Shown here: positions 22,759-32,268 of the stretch, piece by piece
How the letters are laid out: every line of letters begins with the position of its first letter
Position numbering within the stretch: position 1 is the first letter of the stretch
NCBI RefSeq assembly: GCF_030296695.1
Contig: NZ_AP027737.1
Coordinates: forward strand, 2,046,001-2,110,000
Direction: 5' to 3'
DNA: 64,000 bases
DNA from: Agromyces mangrovi
GTDB taxonomy: Bacteria; Actinomycetota; Actinomycetes; Actinomycetales; Microbacteriaceae
Notes under the pieces: model-generated
What the model was told of the DNA's origin: nothing
Databases searched by the model: none
Seen by the model: only the letters and a program-made list of their open reading frames with translations
Translations under genes and position numbers: made by a program

Positions 22759-23550
22759 ATGAGAATTAGGATCATCGGCGCTGTGATCGCCGTTCTACTC
22801 GCAGCGGTCGGCGGATACCTGCTCTGGATGTATGTACAGAGCGCGGATCAGCGGGCAGCCGATGGCGCTGAGTTCGCTCAGGTGTTCGTGGTGACCGAAG
22901 AGGTTCCCTCAGGAACGCCCGGCGAACTCATCGGTGACTACGTCGAGATCGATGAACTCCCTCAGCTGGCAATCCAACCCGAGATCGTTACGAACCTGGA
23001 CGACGTTGCGGGTCTCGTCACGAATGCCGAACTCGTCCCCGGTGAACAACTCATCGAAGCACGCTTCTCGTCTCCTGCCGAGCTCGCAGCCCAAGGCGAT
23101 GTCGCGCTTCCGGAAGGCTTCCAGGAGGTCACGCTCCCAGTCGAGGTGGCACGTGCAGTCGGTGGGGCAGTCCGGCCGGGATCAACCGTCGGCGTTGTCA
23201 TTACGGTCGACAAGGATGTAAAGGCCGGGCCCGTTGAAGGCGATGCGCCTGGAGCGCCCACAACGGACGCGGAAGTCGAGGGGACGACTACCAAGTTCAC
23301 CTTCCACAAGGTGCTCGTGACACGCGTGCAGGCCGGAACAGTCGTGACCACCAACGCGGAGGAAGAAGTCACTACTTCCGACGTCCTCATGGTGACCTTT
23401 GCGGCGAGTACTCCGCAGATCGAGCAGCTGGTGTGGGCCGCGGAACTGCAGGACTACAACGACAGCTCCGGAATCTGGCTCACGCTCGAGCCCGAAGACG
23501 CCGACGAGAGTGGCTCGCGCGAGGTCACGAGGGACAACATCTTCGAGTGA
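22759..23550 (+). CDS. cpaB: CpaB/RcpC-like pilus-assembly protein
   Basis: The protein of 263 residues has one N-terminal membrane helix followed by SAF-like and CpaB domains: a VVTEEVPSGTPGELIGDYVEI segment, LVPGEQLIEARFSSPAEL, and TLPVEVARAVGGAVRPGSTVGVVITVD. CpaB proteins sit on the outer face of the membrane in Tad systems. Monoderms lack the secretin that CpaB meets in Gram-negatives, so its role here is less certain. The stop overlaps the GTG start of tadZ. Confidence 0.87.
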   Translation: MRIRIIGAVIAVLLAAVGGYLLWMYVQSADQRAADGAEFAQVFVVTEEVPSGTPGELIGDYVEIDELPQLAIQPEIVTNLDDVAGLVTNAELVPGEQLIEARFSSPAELAAQGDVALPEGFQEVTLPVEVARAVGGAVRPGSTVGVVITVDKDVKAGPVEGDAPGAPTTDAEVEGTTTKFTFHKVLVTRVQAGTVVTTNAEEEVTTSDVLMVTFAASTPQIEQLVWAAELQDYNDSSGIWLTLEPEDADESGSREVTRDNIFE

Positions 23551-24890
23551 GCCGATATCTCCTGATCAGCCGCAGCGCGGAGTACGAGACTCGGCTCCGC
23601 CGCCTGTTGCGCTCGAAGCTCGAGGCCCTCCCAGGTGAGTATCTGGCGTTCGGACCCGATGAGACGCTCGCGCAGTTGCGGGGATCGCCTCGAGTCGCTC
23701 TGCTGGGCCCGCTACTGAACTTCGCAGAGTCCAAGGCAATCGCGTCGGCGCTTCAAGAACGGCACCCAGGCATCGGCCTGATCGTTGTTCGCGAGCAGCG
23801 ATCCGATCTCGAGGACTGGGTCGATGGTATGGCAATCCACGCGGTTCTCAGCCCGGAAGCCACCGATCAGACGACGGTCGACCTGATTAGTCGGCTTGAG
23901 GAGTGGCTCGTCTCGCACGGAAAGCTGACTCCGGTGCGCGAGGAACCGGAAGAGGAGCAATCGCAAGCGGAACCTGATGCCGACGTCACAGGCCTCGGAG
24001 AGTTCGGTCTCGGCGCGATCGATGACAGCATCGCTCTCGAATCGACCGCGTCAGAGGGCGACTCGGACGCGGAGGACGAGCCAGCCGACACGTTGATACT
24101 TCCCGCTCCCCTCGATGAACACGTGCGCACTGAGGTGATCGCGGTGGTTGCGCCGAAGGGTGGACAGGGCAAGACGACGACCGCCATCAACCTCGCCACG
24201 GGACTCGCCGAGGTGGCGCCAAACTCCGTCGTGCTCGTCGATGCCGATGTCCAGTTCGGTGACATCGCCCACGCCCTCAATCTCGATCCGCACTACTCGC
24301 TCGCAGACGTGGCCTCCGCAGGCGACGATGAGATGGCGTTGAAGGCCCTCTTCAGCCACCACGAAGACGACTTCTTCGTGGTGCCGGCACCGCCTTCGCC
24401 TGAGTTGGCGGATGACATCGACGCCCGCGCGCTCGGTTCGATGCTTCGGAACCTATCCACGATGTTCCGCTACGTCGTTGTGGATACGACGCCCGGGCTT
24501 GGGGAACATGCTCTTGCGGCGCTCGAGAATGCAACCGATGGTGTGTTCGTCACGAACATGACCGTGCCCAGCTTGCGTGCTCTTCGCAAGGAGTTCGAGC
24601 TTCTGCTCGACCTCGACATCCTCCCTTCGAACCGACACATCGTGATGAACTTCATGGACAAGTCGAGTGGGCTTCTGCAGAAGGATGCCGAGGAGATCAT
24701 GGGCGCGAAGGTCGACGTGGTTGTTCCGAGGTCGGGGGCGGTCGTGTTCGCAAGCAATCAGGGAGTTCCAGTGATCCACCACGACGTTCGCGATCCGGCA
24801 GCGAAGGCACTACGTGAGCTTGTGCAACGCATCGAGCCGTCGGCCGCGCCGAGCCGGCGACGCATCCATCGGAAGACGAGGACCCCATGA
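23547..24890 (+). CDS. tadZ: TadZ/CpaE-type pilus-localisation ATPase (copy 1)
   Basis: The protein of 447 residues has an N-terminal atypical receiver-like domain (about res 1-135), an acidic linker, and a MinD/ParA-type ATPase domain with deviant Walker A VAPKGGQGKTTTAINLA, VLVDADVQFGD and VVDTTPGLGE. TadZ places the pilus machine at the pole or membrane. Start GTG 23547 overlaps the cpaB stop; the end overlaps tadA through ATGA. A second high-GC copy lies at 28535-30078. The acidic linker here is shorter than in that copy. Confidence 0.92.
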   Translation: MSRYLLISRSAEYETRLRRLLRSKLEALPGEYLAFGPDETLAQLRGSPRVALLGPLLNFAESKAIASALQERHPGIGLIVVREQRSDLEDWVDGMAIHAVLSPEATDQTTVDLISRLEEWLVSHGKLTPVREEPEEEQSQAEPDADVTGLGEFGLGAIDDSIALESTASEGDSDAEDEPADTLILPAPLDEHVRTEVIAVVAPKGGQGKTTTAINLATGLAEVAPNSVVLVDADVQFGDIAHALNLDPHYSLADVASAGDDEMALKALFSHHEDDFFVVPAPPSPELADDIDARALGSMLRNLSTMFRYVVVDTTPGLGEHALAALENATDGVFVTNMTVPSLRALRKEFELLLDLDILPSNRHIVMNFMDKSSGLLQKDAEEIMGAKVDVVVPRSGAVVFASNQGVPVIHHDVRDPAAKALRELVQRIEPSAAPSRRRIHRKTRTP

Positions 24891-26452
24891 GACTCAGCGA
24901 CCGACTCGATCAGGCGCGCGGCGCGCATCGCGCGAACGAGGAAGCAGGCGAGCAGTCGCCCGCTTCGGAGAACAGTGTCGAGGATGCCGCGACACCGTCT
25001 CCTGAGCAGCATTCCCCTGGCTCAGAGGCCGACGCACGAGTCAGCGACCTGCCAGAGTCAACTACGGTCCCAGGATCCGCGACGCCCGGTAGGGAAGATG
25101 AGCAGCACTCGTCCACCTGGGAGGCGATGCACGGGGAAACTCGGCAGGCGCCAGTCAGCGACGCCGTCAAGGAACTCAAGGAGCGGGCCGCACAAGAGCT
25201 GTTCCGGCGTATCGGAACTCGGCTCAACGACCCGAGTCTCACCGAGGAGCGCCTGCACCAGATGGCGCGGGAGGAACTTTCGCGAATCGTTGCGGCCGAG
25301 CAGGTGGCACTCTCCACGGTGGAGCGCAACCGGCTCATCACAGAGATCGGGGCCGACGTACTCGGATTCGGTCCGCTCGAGACGATGCTTGATGATGATG
25401 CCGTGACCGAGATCATGGTGAATCGACATGACCAGATCTACATCGAGCGAGCCGGTCGGCTCTACGAGTCGCGGTTGAAGTTCACCGGCGAGCCGCAACT
25501 GCGCCGAGTGATCGAGCGCATCGTTTCGCGGGTGGGTCGTCGTATCGACGAGTCGTCGCCGCTCGTGGATGCACGACTGGATGATGGATCGCGTGTCAAC
25601 GCCATCATCCCGCCTCTCGCCGTGGACGGGTCGTCGCTGACGATTCGAAAGTTCTCGCGTACGCCGCTGACGGTCGACAACCTGATCTCGTATGACACGA
25701 TGACCCGTGAGATGGCCGACCTGCTCGACGCGGCTGTACGTGGTCGGCTGAGCATCCTCGTGTCGGGCGGCACAGGTACCGGCAAGACCACCCTTCTGAA
25801 CGTCCTCTCTGCGAACATCCCGAACGACGAGCGGATCATCACCATCGAGGACGCGGTGGAGCTCCAGCTTCAGCAGGAGCACGTCGTGCGCTTGGAGTCA
25901 CGACCTGCGAACATCGAGGGCCGCGGGGAGATCACCATTCGCGACCTGGTCCGGAACTCGCTGCGTATGAGGCCGGACCGCATCGTCATTGGTGAGGTCC
26001 GTGGCGCCGAAGCACTGGATCTGCTGCAGGCGATGAACACGGGCCATGAAGGATCGATCTCGACGATCCACGCGAACTCCCCTCGGGACGCGATTGCACG
26101 ACTCGAGACGCTGGTACTGATGGCGGGCATGGACCTGCCGCTCCGCGCGATCCGCGAGCAGATCGCGTCCGCCATCGACGTCATCGTGCAGATCTCCCGC
26201 ATGCGGGATGGCACGCGTCGTGTCGTCAGCGTGACTGAGGTGCAGGGCATGGAGAGCGACGTTGTCACCATGCAGGACGCCTTCGCATTTGACTATGCAG
26301 CCGGCATCGACGAGGACGGTCGCTTCCGGGGCCACGCAATCCCGACTGGCGTGCGGCCGCGGTTCGTCGACCACTTGGCGGACTTCGGTATCGAGGTTCC
26401 GGCCTCGCTCTTCCAGAGCGCTCCGCCACCTTCGAACTACGGGAGGCGCTGA
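24887..26452 (+). CDS. tadA: TadA/CpaF secretion ATPase
   Basis: This type II/IV secretion ATPase (521 residues) powers Flp pilus assembly. Visible motifs are Walker A SGGTGTGKTTLLN, the Asp box TIEDAVELQL, Walker B RIVIGEVRG and the His box STIHANSPRDAIARLE. An unusually long N-terminal acidic and polar stretch (about res 1-75) precedes the CpaF domain. It overlaps tadZ by 4 bp and tadB by 1 bp. The protein is cytoplasmic and works on the inner face of TadB/TadC. Confidence 0.95.
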   Translation: MRLSDRLDQARGAHRANEEAGEQSPASENSVEDAATPSPEQHSPGSEADARVSDLPESTTVPGSATPGREDEQHSSTWEAMHGETRQAPVSDAVKELKERAAQELFRRIGTRLNDPSLTEERLHQMAREELSRIVAAEQVALSTVERNRLITEIGADVLGFGPLETMLDDDAVTEIMVNRHDQIYIERAGRLYESRLKFTGEPQLRRVIERIVSRVGRRIDESSPLVDARLDDGSRVNAIIPPLAVDGSSLTIRKFSRTPLTVDNLISYDTMTREMADLLDAAVRGRLSILVSGGTGTGKTTLLNVLSANIPNDERIITIEDAVELQLQQEHVVRLESRPANIEGRGEITIRDLVRNSLRMRPDRIVIGEVRGAEALDLLQAMNTGHEGSISTIHANSPRDAIARLETLVLMAGMDLPLRAIREQIASAIDVIVQISRMRDGTRRVVSVTEVQGMESDVVTMQDAFAFDYAAGIDEDGRFRGHAIPTGVRPRFVDHLADFGIEVPASLFQSAPPPSNYGRR

Positions 26453-27405
26453 TGTCTGCCGTATACGTACTTGGCCTCCTAGCTGCGCTCTTCGCGCTGC
26501 TTGCGCTCGTTGTCTTCGTCATCGCGCCGCCAGCACCCCGCGTGGCGCTCGACAGGCGTTTGGCACCAGGGACGCAGTACGAGAGCCGCCTCACACGGGC
26601 CACGAATCGAACCGTACGGACGATCGAGAAGACGATGCGCCGTCGCGAGCGTGGTGCGTTTGGCGAGGAGTCTCTGGAGCTTGCTGGGGTGCGGATGCAA
26701 CCATCGGCATTCGTCCTCGTCACATTCTCGATCTCGGCACTGCTGGCTGCCATCGGCGTACTGATCGGCTTCGGGACTTGGTGGTCCCTCGTGCTCGGCC
26801 TGCTCTTCGCTTGTTTGGGGCCGCTCTTCGCGCGCCTATACCTCGCTCTGCGTGTGTCTTCCCGTCGGTCCAAGTTCGCTGAACAGCTGGATGACACGAT
26901 GCAACTGCTCGCCGGAAATCTCCGCGCGGGTCACGGCCTGGTGCAGGCAATCGACTCGGTGGCACGCGATGGTGATGCTCCGACGTCAGAAGAGTTTGCG
27001 CGCGTGGTCAACCAGTCGCGAATCGGACGAGACCTCAACGATGCCCTCACCGACACGGCCGAGCGGATGCAGTCCGACGACTTCAAGTGGGCGGCCCAGG
27101 CGATCGCGATCAACCGCGCAACCGGTGGCAACCTTGCCGAAGTACTGTATGGCGTTGCTGCGACAATCCGAGAGCGAAACGAGATCCGTCTCAAGGTGAA
27201 GTCGCTCTCGGCTGAAGGCCGGCTGTCGGCGACGATCCTGTTGATCCTGCCCGTCGCCGTATTTCTTGGTGTGCTGATCATTCAGCCGAGTTACTTCGAG
27301 CCATTCTTCACAACCCTGTTCGGGTGGATTGCGCTTGTGGTGGCGGGGGTGCTCATGATCGTCGGTGTCGTGTGGATGCTCGCCGCGGTCCGCGTGCGGT
27401 TCTAG
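26452..27405 (+). CDS. tadB: TadB inner-membrane pilus protein
   Basis: The protein of 317 residues has the type II secretion GspF-like domain: paired hydrophobic helices at about res 1-25 and 95-130, the cytoplasmic motif LAGNLRAGHGLVQAIDSVARD, and two C-terminal helices. It forms the membrane platform with TadC. Its ATG overlaps the TadA stop (TGATG), and TadC follows after 8 bp with its own AGGAG. Confidence 0.93.
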   Translation: MSAVYVLGLLAALFALLALVVFVIAPPAPRVALDRRLAPGTQYESRLTRATNRTVRTIEKTMRRRERGAFGEESLELAGVRMQPSAFVLVTFSISALLAAIGVLIGFGTWWSLVLGLLFACLGPLFARLYLALRVSSRRSKFAEQLDDTMQLLAGNLRAGHGLVQAIDSVARDGDAPTSEEFARVVNQSRIGRDLNDALTDTAERMQSDDFKWAAQAIAINRATGGNLAEVLYGVAATIRERNEIRLKVKSLSAEGRLSATILLILPVAVFLGVLIIQPSYFEPFFTTLFGWIALVVAGVLMIVGVVWMLAAVRVRF

Positions 27406-27413
27406 GAGTTGAC

Positions 27414-28286
27414 GTGACCGAACTATTGCCTCTCATCGCCATCGGCGCGGTTGCACTGGGTGCCGCACTCCTGGTCTTCTTGGTGTTCGCCTCCCTCCCC
27501 CAAAAGGCTGCTGTGCGAGAGCTCCTCGAGCCCTCGCAGGTGCAGCCTCGACGAACCGACGACACGCGGCCGTTCTCTCAGAAGCTTGCCGACACCTTGC
27601 CGAACGGGTACACCGGCTGGGTGCAGCGACAGATCATCTATTCCGGCCGCACAGGGGATTGGAGCGTCGGAGGATTCGTGCTGCTCAAGCTCTTTGTCAC
27701 GGCGTTCGGCGTGCTTGTCGGAGTCGGTGCAATCGTCATCGCTCAGAATGCATTGATGATCGGGGCGGGCGTCGTGATGATGCTGCTGTTCCTTGTGGCA
27801 CCGGAGGTCATGCTCAACAGCCGCGCCGACGACCGACAGACGGCGATTCAGCGTGCTCTTCCCGACACCCTTGATCAGATGACTATCGCGGTCGAGGCCG
27901 GGTTGGGCTTCGAGGGGGCGATGGCGAGAGCTGCTCAGAACGGTTCGGGGCCCCTCAACGATGAACTCGTGCGCACTCTGCAGGACATGACGATCGGTCG
28001 TTCCAGGTCGGATGCGTACTCTGCACTGCTTGCACGGACCAATAGCGAGGATCTGCGTCGATTCGTACGTGCGATTCAGCAAGCAGACCGGTACGGCATT
28101 TCAGTGGCCGACGTGCTGCGCGTGCAAGCACGTGAAATGCGTGTGAAGCGTCGAGCTAGGGCCGAGGAATCGGCGATGAAGATCCCGATCAAGGTCGTCT
28201 TTCCCTTGGTGTTCGCGATCCTCCCCGTACTCTTCATCGTCCTGCTGTTCCCCGCCGTGCTAGGCATCGTTGCCGCCTTTAGCTAG
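27414..28286 (+). CDS. tadC: TadC inner-membrane pilus protein
   Basis: The 290-residue GspF-like partner of TadB has an N-terminal helix, a central hydrophobic pair (about res 85-130), the motif QRALPDTLDQMTIAVEAGLGFEGAMARAA, and a final helix ending in VLGIVAAFS. GTG 27414 follows AGGAG at 5-nt spacing. It is the last gene of the low-GC block. A 7-bp inverted repeat 46 bp downstream may end the transcript. Confidence 0.93.
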   Translation: MTELLPLIAIGAVALGAALLVFLVFASLPQKAAVRELLEPSQVQPRRTDDTRPFSQKLADTLPNGYTGWVQRQIIYSGRTGDWSVGGFVLLKLFVTAFGVLVGVGAIVIAQNALMIGAGVVMMLLFLVAPEVMLNSRADDRQTAIQRALPDTLDQMTIAVEAGLGFEGAMARAAQNGSGPLNDELVRTLQDMTIGRSRSDAYSALLARTNSEDLRRFVRAIQQADRYGISVADVLRVQAREMRVKRRARAEESAMKIPIKVVFPLVFAILPVLFIVLLFPAVLGIVAAFS

Positions 28287-28332
28287 GACACGATCATCCC
28301 GGGCGAAGTTTCCTCGGGTTCGTATGGGCCAA

Positions 28333-28358
28333 CGAACGCGATAGCGTGAGTGCGTTCG
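28333..28358 (+). terminator. Hairpin after tadC
   Basis: CGAACGC and GCGTTCG are complementary around a 12-nt loop. It lies in the 248-bp gap between tadC and the second tadZ. The rest of the gap holds a 33-codon frame (from 28437) that overlaps the next start by ATGA; nothing else is clear. Confidence 0.45.
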
Positions 28359-28534
28359 CGCTCGTCCCCCTGCGGGCGCGGTGGGCTTCGCGATGCTGCG
28401 GCCCGATCGACCCTGAGCCGAGGACGAGCATCCCCCATGCGCATCCGAACCGGCGGTGCTGACGACGCCGCCCTGCCCGCAGACGACACGGCAGCGCGAG
28501 CCGCCGGCATGCAGCGCGAAGGCGGGGAGCGCGC

Positions 28535-30078
28535 ATGAAGCCGATCGTGCTCGTCACGCGCAACACCGTCTACGACCTGCGCATGCGGCGGCTGTTCGAG
28601 GGGAAGCTCCGCTCCATCCCGGGCGAGTTCCTCGGCATCGGCACGTCGCTGGTGCTCGACCGCGTGGGAGACGCCCCGAAGATCGCGCTGCTCGGCCCCG
28701 AGCTGAGCCAGACCGAGATCCTCACGCTCGCGACGGGACTCGTCGAACGGCACCCGAGCATCGGGCTCGTCGTCGTCGAGGCGGTACCCAGCGACCCCGA
28801 GACCTGGATTGGCCGTGGCATCCACGCGGTCATCTCCGCCACCGCCACCGACCCCGAGAAGCTCGAGCTCATCACGCGGCTGCAGACCTGGCTCAATCTG
28901 TACGGCGGCGAGCAGGACCCGAGCGAGTTCGGCGGCATCGACGACGAAGCGGATGCCCCTGAGGCGGCCGTCGCGCCCACTGACGGAGCCGCAGCGGCGA
29001 CGCCACAGGTCCCCGAGGACGATCGCGTCCAAGAGGTCGTCTGGGTCGCCGAGACCGCCGGGCGCGCGGGCTCGTCGGAGAGCGATGGAGCGGCCGCCCC
29101 GGAGCGATCCGCATCACACACGGCGGTGCTCGCACCCGAGCGCCCCGAGTCACTGCCGGCCGACCCCGATGCCCCGCCGCGGCTCGCTCCGCCGCCCCCG
29201 CCTCCTGCCAGCTGGGCAGCCGAGCCCAAGCAACAGTCCGTCGCGCTCCCAGTCGCAGCACCCGCCAGCAGCTCCATCGGAACCGAGACATCGGCCGACT
29301 CGGATGATCCCACCACCCCAAGCGAGATCATCGTCGTCGCTGCACCGAAGGGGGTCAGGGTAAGACCACCGCGGCGATCAACCTCGCCGTAGGACTCGCC
29401 GAGGTCGCTCCGGGCCAGGTGGTGCTCGTCGACGCCGACCTCCAGTTCGGCGACATCGCGAGCGCGCTGAGCCTGCCCGACTCGCGCACCATCGTCGGTG
29501 CACTCGACACGCGCGACGACGATGAGCTCGTCGACGGTCTGGTGCGCCACGAGGACGACTTCTTCGTGATGCCCGCTCCGCCCACGCCGGAGGACGCCGA
29601 ACACGTCACCCCGGCCGATCTCGTCAAGGTCGTCCGTCGACTCAACGGTCGCTTCCGCTACGTCGTCGTCGACACGACGCCCGGCGTCGGCGAGCACAGC
29701 CTCGCGCTCATCGCCGCCGCGACCGACGGCGTCTTCATCGCGAACATCAACGTGCCGAGCCTGAACGCGATGCGCAAGGAGCTCCAGCTCCTCGACAGCA
29801 CCGACGGCATGCCGCCGAACCGGCACATGGTGCTGAACTTCACCGACCGCAAGGCGGGCATCACACCGGCGAAGGCGGCGGAGGTCGTCGGCACGGCGTT
29901 CGACATCGAGGTGCCTCGCTCGGTCGCGGTGCTCTTCGCGAGCAACGAGGGCGTGCCGCTCATCCACCACGACGTGCGCGACGCCGCCGCGAAGGCACTG
30001 CGCAAGCTTGTGCAGCGCATCAACCCTGCTGCGGTACCGACCCGTCGACGCATCCACCGCCGCTGGCGCGCGCAGTGA
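28535..30078 (+). CDS. TadZ/CpaE-like ATPase, copy 2 (one-base frameshift in this sequence)
   Basis: This is a paralogue of the ATPase at 23547-24890, with the same architecture: receiver-like N-terminal domain (MKPIVLVTRNTVYDLRMRR), a long Ala/Pro linker, then a ParA/MinD domain. The frame breaks inside Walker A at a GGGGG run (29350-29354). With one more G it reads APKGGQGKTTAAINLA and runs to 30078, giving 514 residues. Later motifs VLVDADLQFGD and VVDTTPGVGE are intact. It is high-GC with chromosomal codon usage, unlike copy 1. The break is probably a contraction artefact; a real null allele cannot be ruled out. Confidence 0.85.
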
Positions 30079-30154
30079 CACCAGGCTGCGGTTATCCACA
30101 GCCCTCGCGACGCCGATGCGAGCCCAGCGACACGCCACGACTACCCTTCCTCGC

Positions 30155-30793
30155 GTGACGGCGATACTCCTCGGTGGCGGCGCGGTCTTCGGCGCCGTCG
30201 CCGGTTGGTGGCCGATCGCCGGCTCCGCCCGCAGCGCCACGCACGGCACCCGTCTGTGGACGCGCCGCGCACGCATCACCGTCACGGTCGCGGCAGCCCT
30301 CGGCGGGCTTGCGATCTGCTGGGGCATCGGACTCTCGCCCGCTCTGCTGCCCGCCCTCGTCTTCCTGATCACCGGCACGGCACTGGCAGCGACGGATGCC
30401 GCGGAGCGACGCGTCCCGGCAGGAACCGTCTTCAGCGCCAGCGTCCTCATCGCCGGCTCGCTGGTCATCGCCGCGGCGATCGACGGCACGTGGTGGACGC
30501 TCCTCTGGGCTGGGCTCGGCGCCCTCGGCATGGGCGCCATTGCCGCCGCCGGCGCGCACTGGCTGCCGCGCATCGTCGCCTGGCGCGACCTCGGCCTCCC
30601 GATGCTCGCTGGGCTCGTACTCGGCGCCCTCGGTTGGCAGGCGTGGGTCGCGGGCCTCGCCGGCATGCTCGTGATCGGCTTCCTCGTCGCATCCGTCGCC
30701 CGACTGCGCGGCGACAGCACCACGCTCGCCGGCGCCGTGCCGCTCGGCCCGTCGATCATGGCGGCATCGGTGCTCGCCATCGTGCTCGTCTAG
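30155..30793 (+). CDS. Prepilin-peptidase-like membrane protein, likely inactive
   Basis: The protein of about 212 residues resembles the peptidase at 19817-20526: it starts VTAILLGGGAVFGAVAGWWPI and has the first Asp region ATDAAERRVPAG. At the second catalytic site, where the active enzyme has GMGDVKL, it has VAWRDLGLPML, losing the GxGD glycines, so peptidase activity is doubtful. Six hydrophobic segments are seen. Start GTG 30155 is chosen by alignment with the other copy; ATG 30118 is an alternative. Confidence 0.75.
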   Translation: MTAILLGGGAVFGAVAGWWPIAGSARSATHGTRLWTRRARITVTVAAALGGLAICWGIGLSPALLPALVFLITGTALAATDAAERRVPAGTVFSASVLIAGSLVIAAAIDGTWWTLLWAGLGALGMGAIAAAGAHWLPRIVAWRDLGLPMLAGLVLGALGWQAWVAGLAGMLVIGFLVASVARLRGDSTTLAGAVPLGPSIMAASVLAIVLV

Positions 30794-30870
30794 CGTCAAC
30801 CCGCGGCCCGCGCGTGGCATACACCCGCGACCCATAGGCTGAACGCAGGGCGAACGGGGGTGGTCCGGCA

Positions 30871-31872
30871 GTGAGCAAGGCGAGCGAGCCCGACTGGCAG
30901 CCCGACCTGCTCGGCGATCGCTACGAGCAGGTCACGCTGCCGCTCGAGGCCGACGACGAGGGTGACGTCGTCGCAACCCTCGTGCGCTACCGGCCGAAGT
31001 TCCGGCTACGGCTCACGCCGGGTGCGGCCGCCGACTGCGACGTGCTCTACGTGCACGGGTGGAGCGACTACTTCTTCCAGACCGAGCTCGCCGAGTTCTG
31101 GGCGGATGCCGGTGCGCGGTTCTACGCCCTCGACCTGCGCAAGTACGGGCGGAGCCTGCGCGACGGCCAGACTCCAGGGTTCGTCACCTCGCTCGGCACC
31201 TACGACGAGGACATCGAGGCGGCGCTCGGCGCGATGGGGCGACCGGTCGACGGTCCGAAGTCGGCGCGTCCGCTCATCCTGCTCGGGCACTCGACGGGCG
31301 GACTCACGCTGAGCCTCTGGGCCGCGCGGCATCCGGGCGTGGCATCCGCGCTCATCCTGAACAGCCCGTGGCTCGAGTTCCAGGCGAGCCGCATCGGGCG
31401 CGAGGCGGTCACGCCGCTCATCGACCTGTCGGCGCGCGTCGACCCGCGCGGCGGCCTCCCGAACGTCGACCTCGGGTTCTACACGCGCGCGGTCGCCGAG
31501 GAGGAGGGCGGCGAGTGGAGGTACGACCACGCGTGGCGGCCGAACCGCGGGTTCCCGGCGTCGGCGGCGTGGCTTTCGGGCGTGCTCGCCGCGCACGCGC
31601 GGGTCGCGGCGGGTATCGACGTCGGCGCACCGGTGCTCACGCTGCTGTCGAAGCGCACGACGATCCTGGCCCGATGGAGCGAGGAGATGCGCTCGAGCGA
31701 CAGCGTGCTCGTGGTCGACGAGATGGCCGAGCGCGCGCTGCGGCTCGGCCCGTCGGTCACGGTCGAGCGCATCGAAGGCGCCCTGCATGACGTCTTCCTC
31801 TCCCGCCCCGAGGTGCGTCGCGACGCCTACGACCGGGTCACCCGCTGGTTGCGCGGATTCGCGCCGGTGTAG
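30871..31872 (+). CDS. Alpha/beta-hydrolase, lysophospholipase-like
   Basis: The 333-residue cytoplasmic protein has the fold and motifs of serine hydrolases: DVLYVHGWSDYFFQTELAEFW with the oxyanion region, nucleophile elbow LLGHSTGGLTLSLWAARHPG, and a C-terminal EGALHDVFLSRPEVR with the His. The Ser-Asp-His triad is therefore complete (Asp likely in VVDEMAERA). The pattern is like monoacylglycerol lipases and lysophospholipases; substrate is not known. Start GTG 30871. Confidence 0.88.
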   Translation: MSKASEPDWQPDLLGDRYEQVTLPLEADDEGDVVATLVRYRPKFRLRLTPGAAADCDVLYVHGWSDYFFQTELAEFWADAGARFYALDLRKYGRSLRDGQTPGFVTSLGTYDEDIEAALGAMGRPVDGPKSARPLILLGHSTGGLTLSLWAARHPGVASALILNSPWLEFQASRIGREAVTPLIDLSARVDPRGGLPNVDLGFYTRAVAEEEGGEWRYDHAWRPNRGFPASAAWLSGVLAAHARVAAGIDVGAPVLTLLSKRTTILARWSEEMRSSDSVLVVDEMAERALRLGPSVTVERIEGALHDVFLSRPEVRRDAYDRVTRWLRGFAPV

Positions 31873-31938
31873 CATCCGCTCGCCCTGCCCCACGAACTGG
31901 GCGGTGAAGCCGACCGCGCCGGCGATTAGGCTCCCACC

Positions 31939-32268
31939 ATGCCCCGCCTGCCATTCGCGATCGTCGTCGTCGCGCTTGCCGCCATGGTGATCGTGCCAGG
32001 CATCGCGAGCCTGTCGCCGACGCCGACGTTCTTCGGCTGGCACATGTACTCCGGGTATCGTGCGCCACTGACGTTTGAGGTCACACACGAAGACGGCACA
32101 CGAGTTGACGTCCCGTTGAACGATATTGCTGCTGGCCTTCGCGTGGAGGTCGCATACGCAAGAGTCGGGGCAGCGTTCCTATGTGAACGCGACCAATCGG
32201 CTACTACCGTTCGAGCCGTTCGAGTTGATGGGTCAGTGGACGTGGAGTACTCATGCAGCGACTTCTGA
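31939..32268 (+). CDS. Small exported or membrane-anchored protein of unknown function
   Basis: The 109-residue protein has an N-terminal hydrophobic helix (PFAIVVVALAAMVIVPGIASL), then a short polar domain with two Cys (FLCERDQ and YSCSDF). I do not recognise the family. It overlaps the next gene by 16 bp and shares its lower GC, which suggests they act together. A two-gene unit of small anchored protein plus HTTM protein is seen in other actinobacteria by my recollection only. Confidence 0.7.
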   Translation: MPRLPFAIVVVALAAMVIVPGIASLSPTPTFFGWHMYSGYRAPLTFEVTHEDGTRVDVPLNDIAAGLRVEVAYARVGAAFLCERDQSATTVRAVRVDGSVDVEYSCSDF

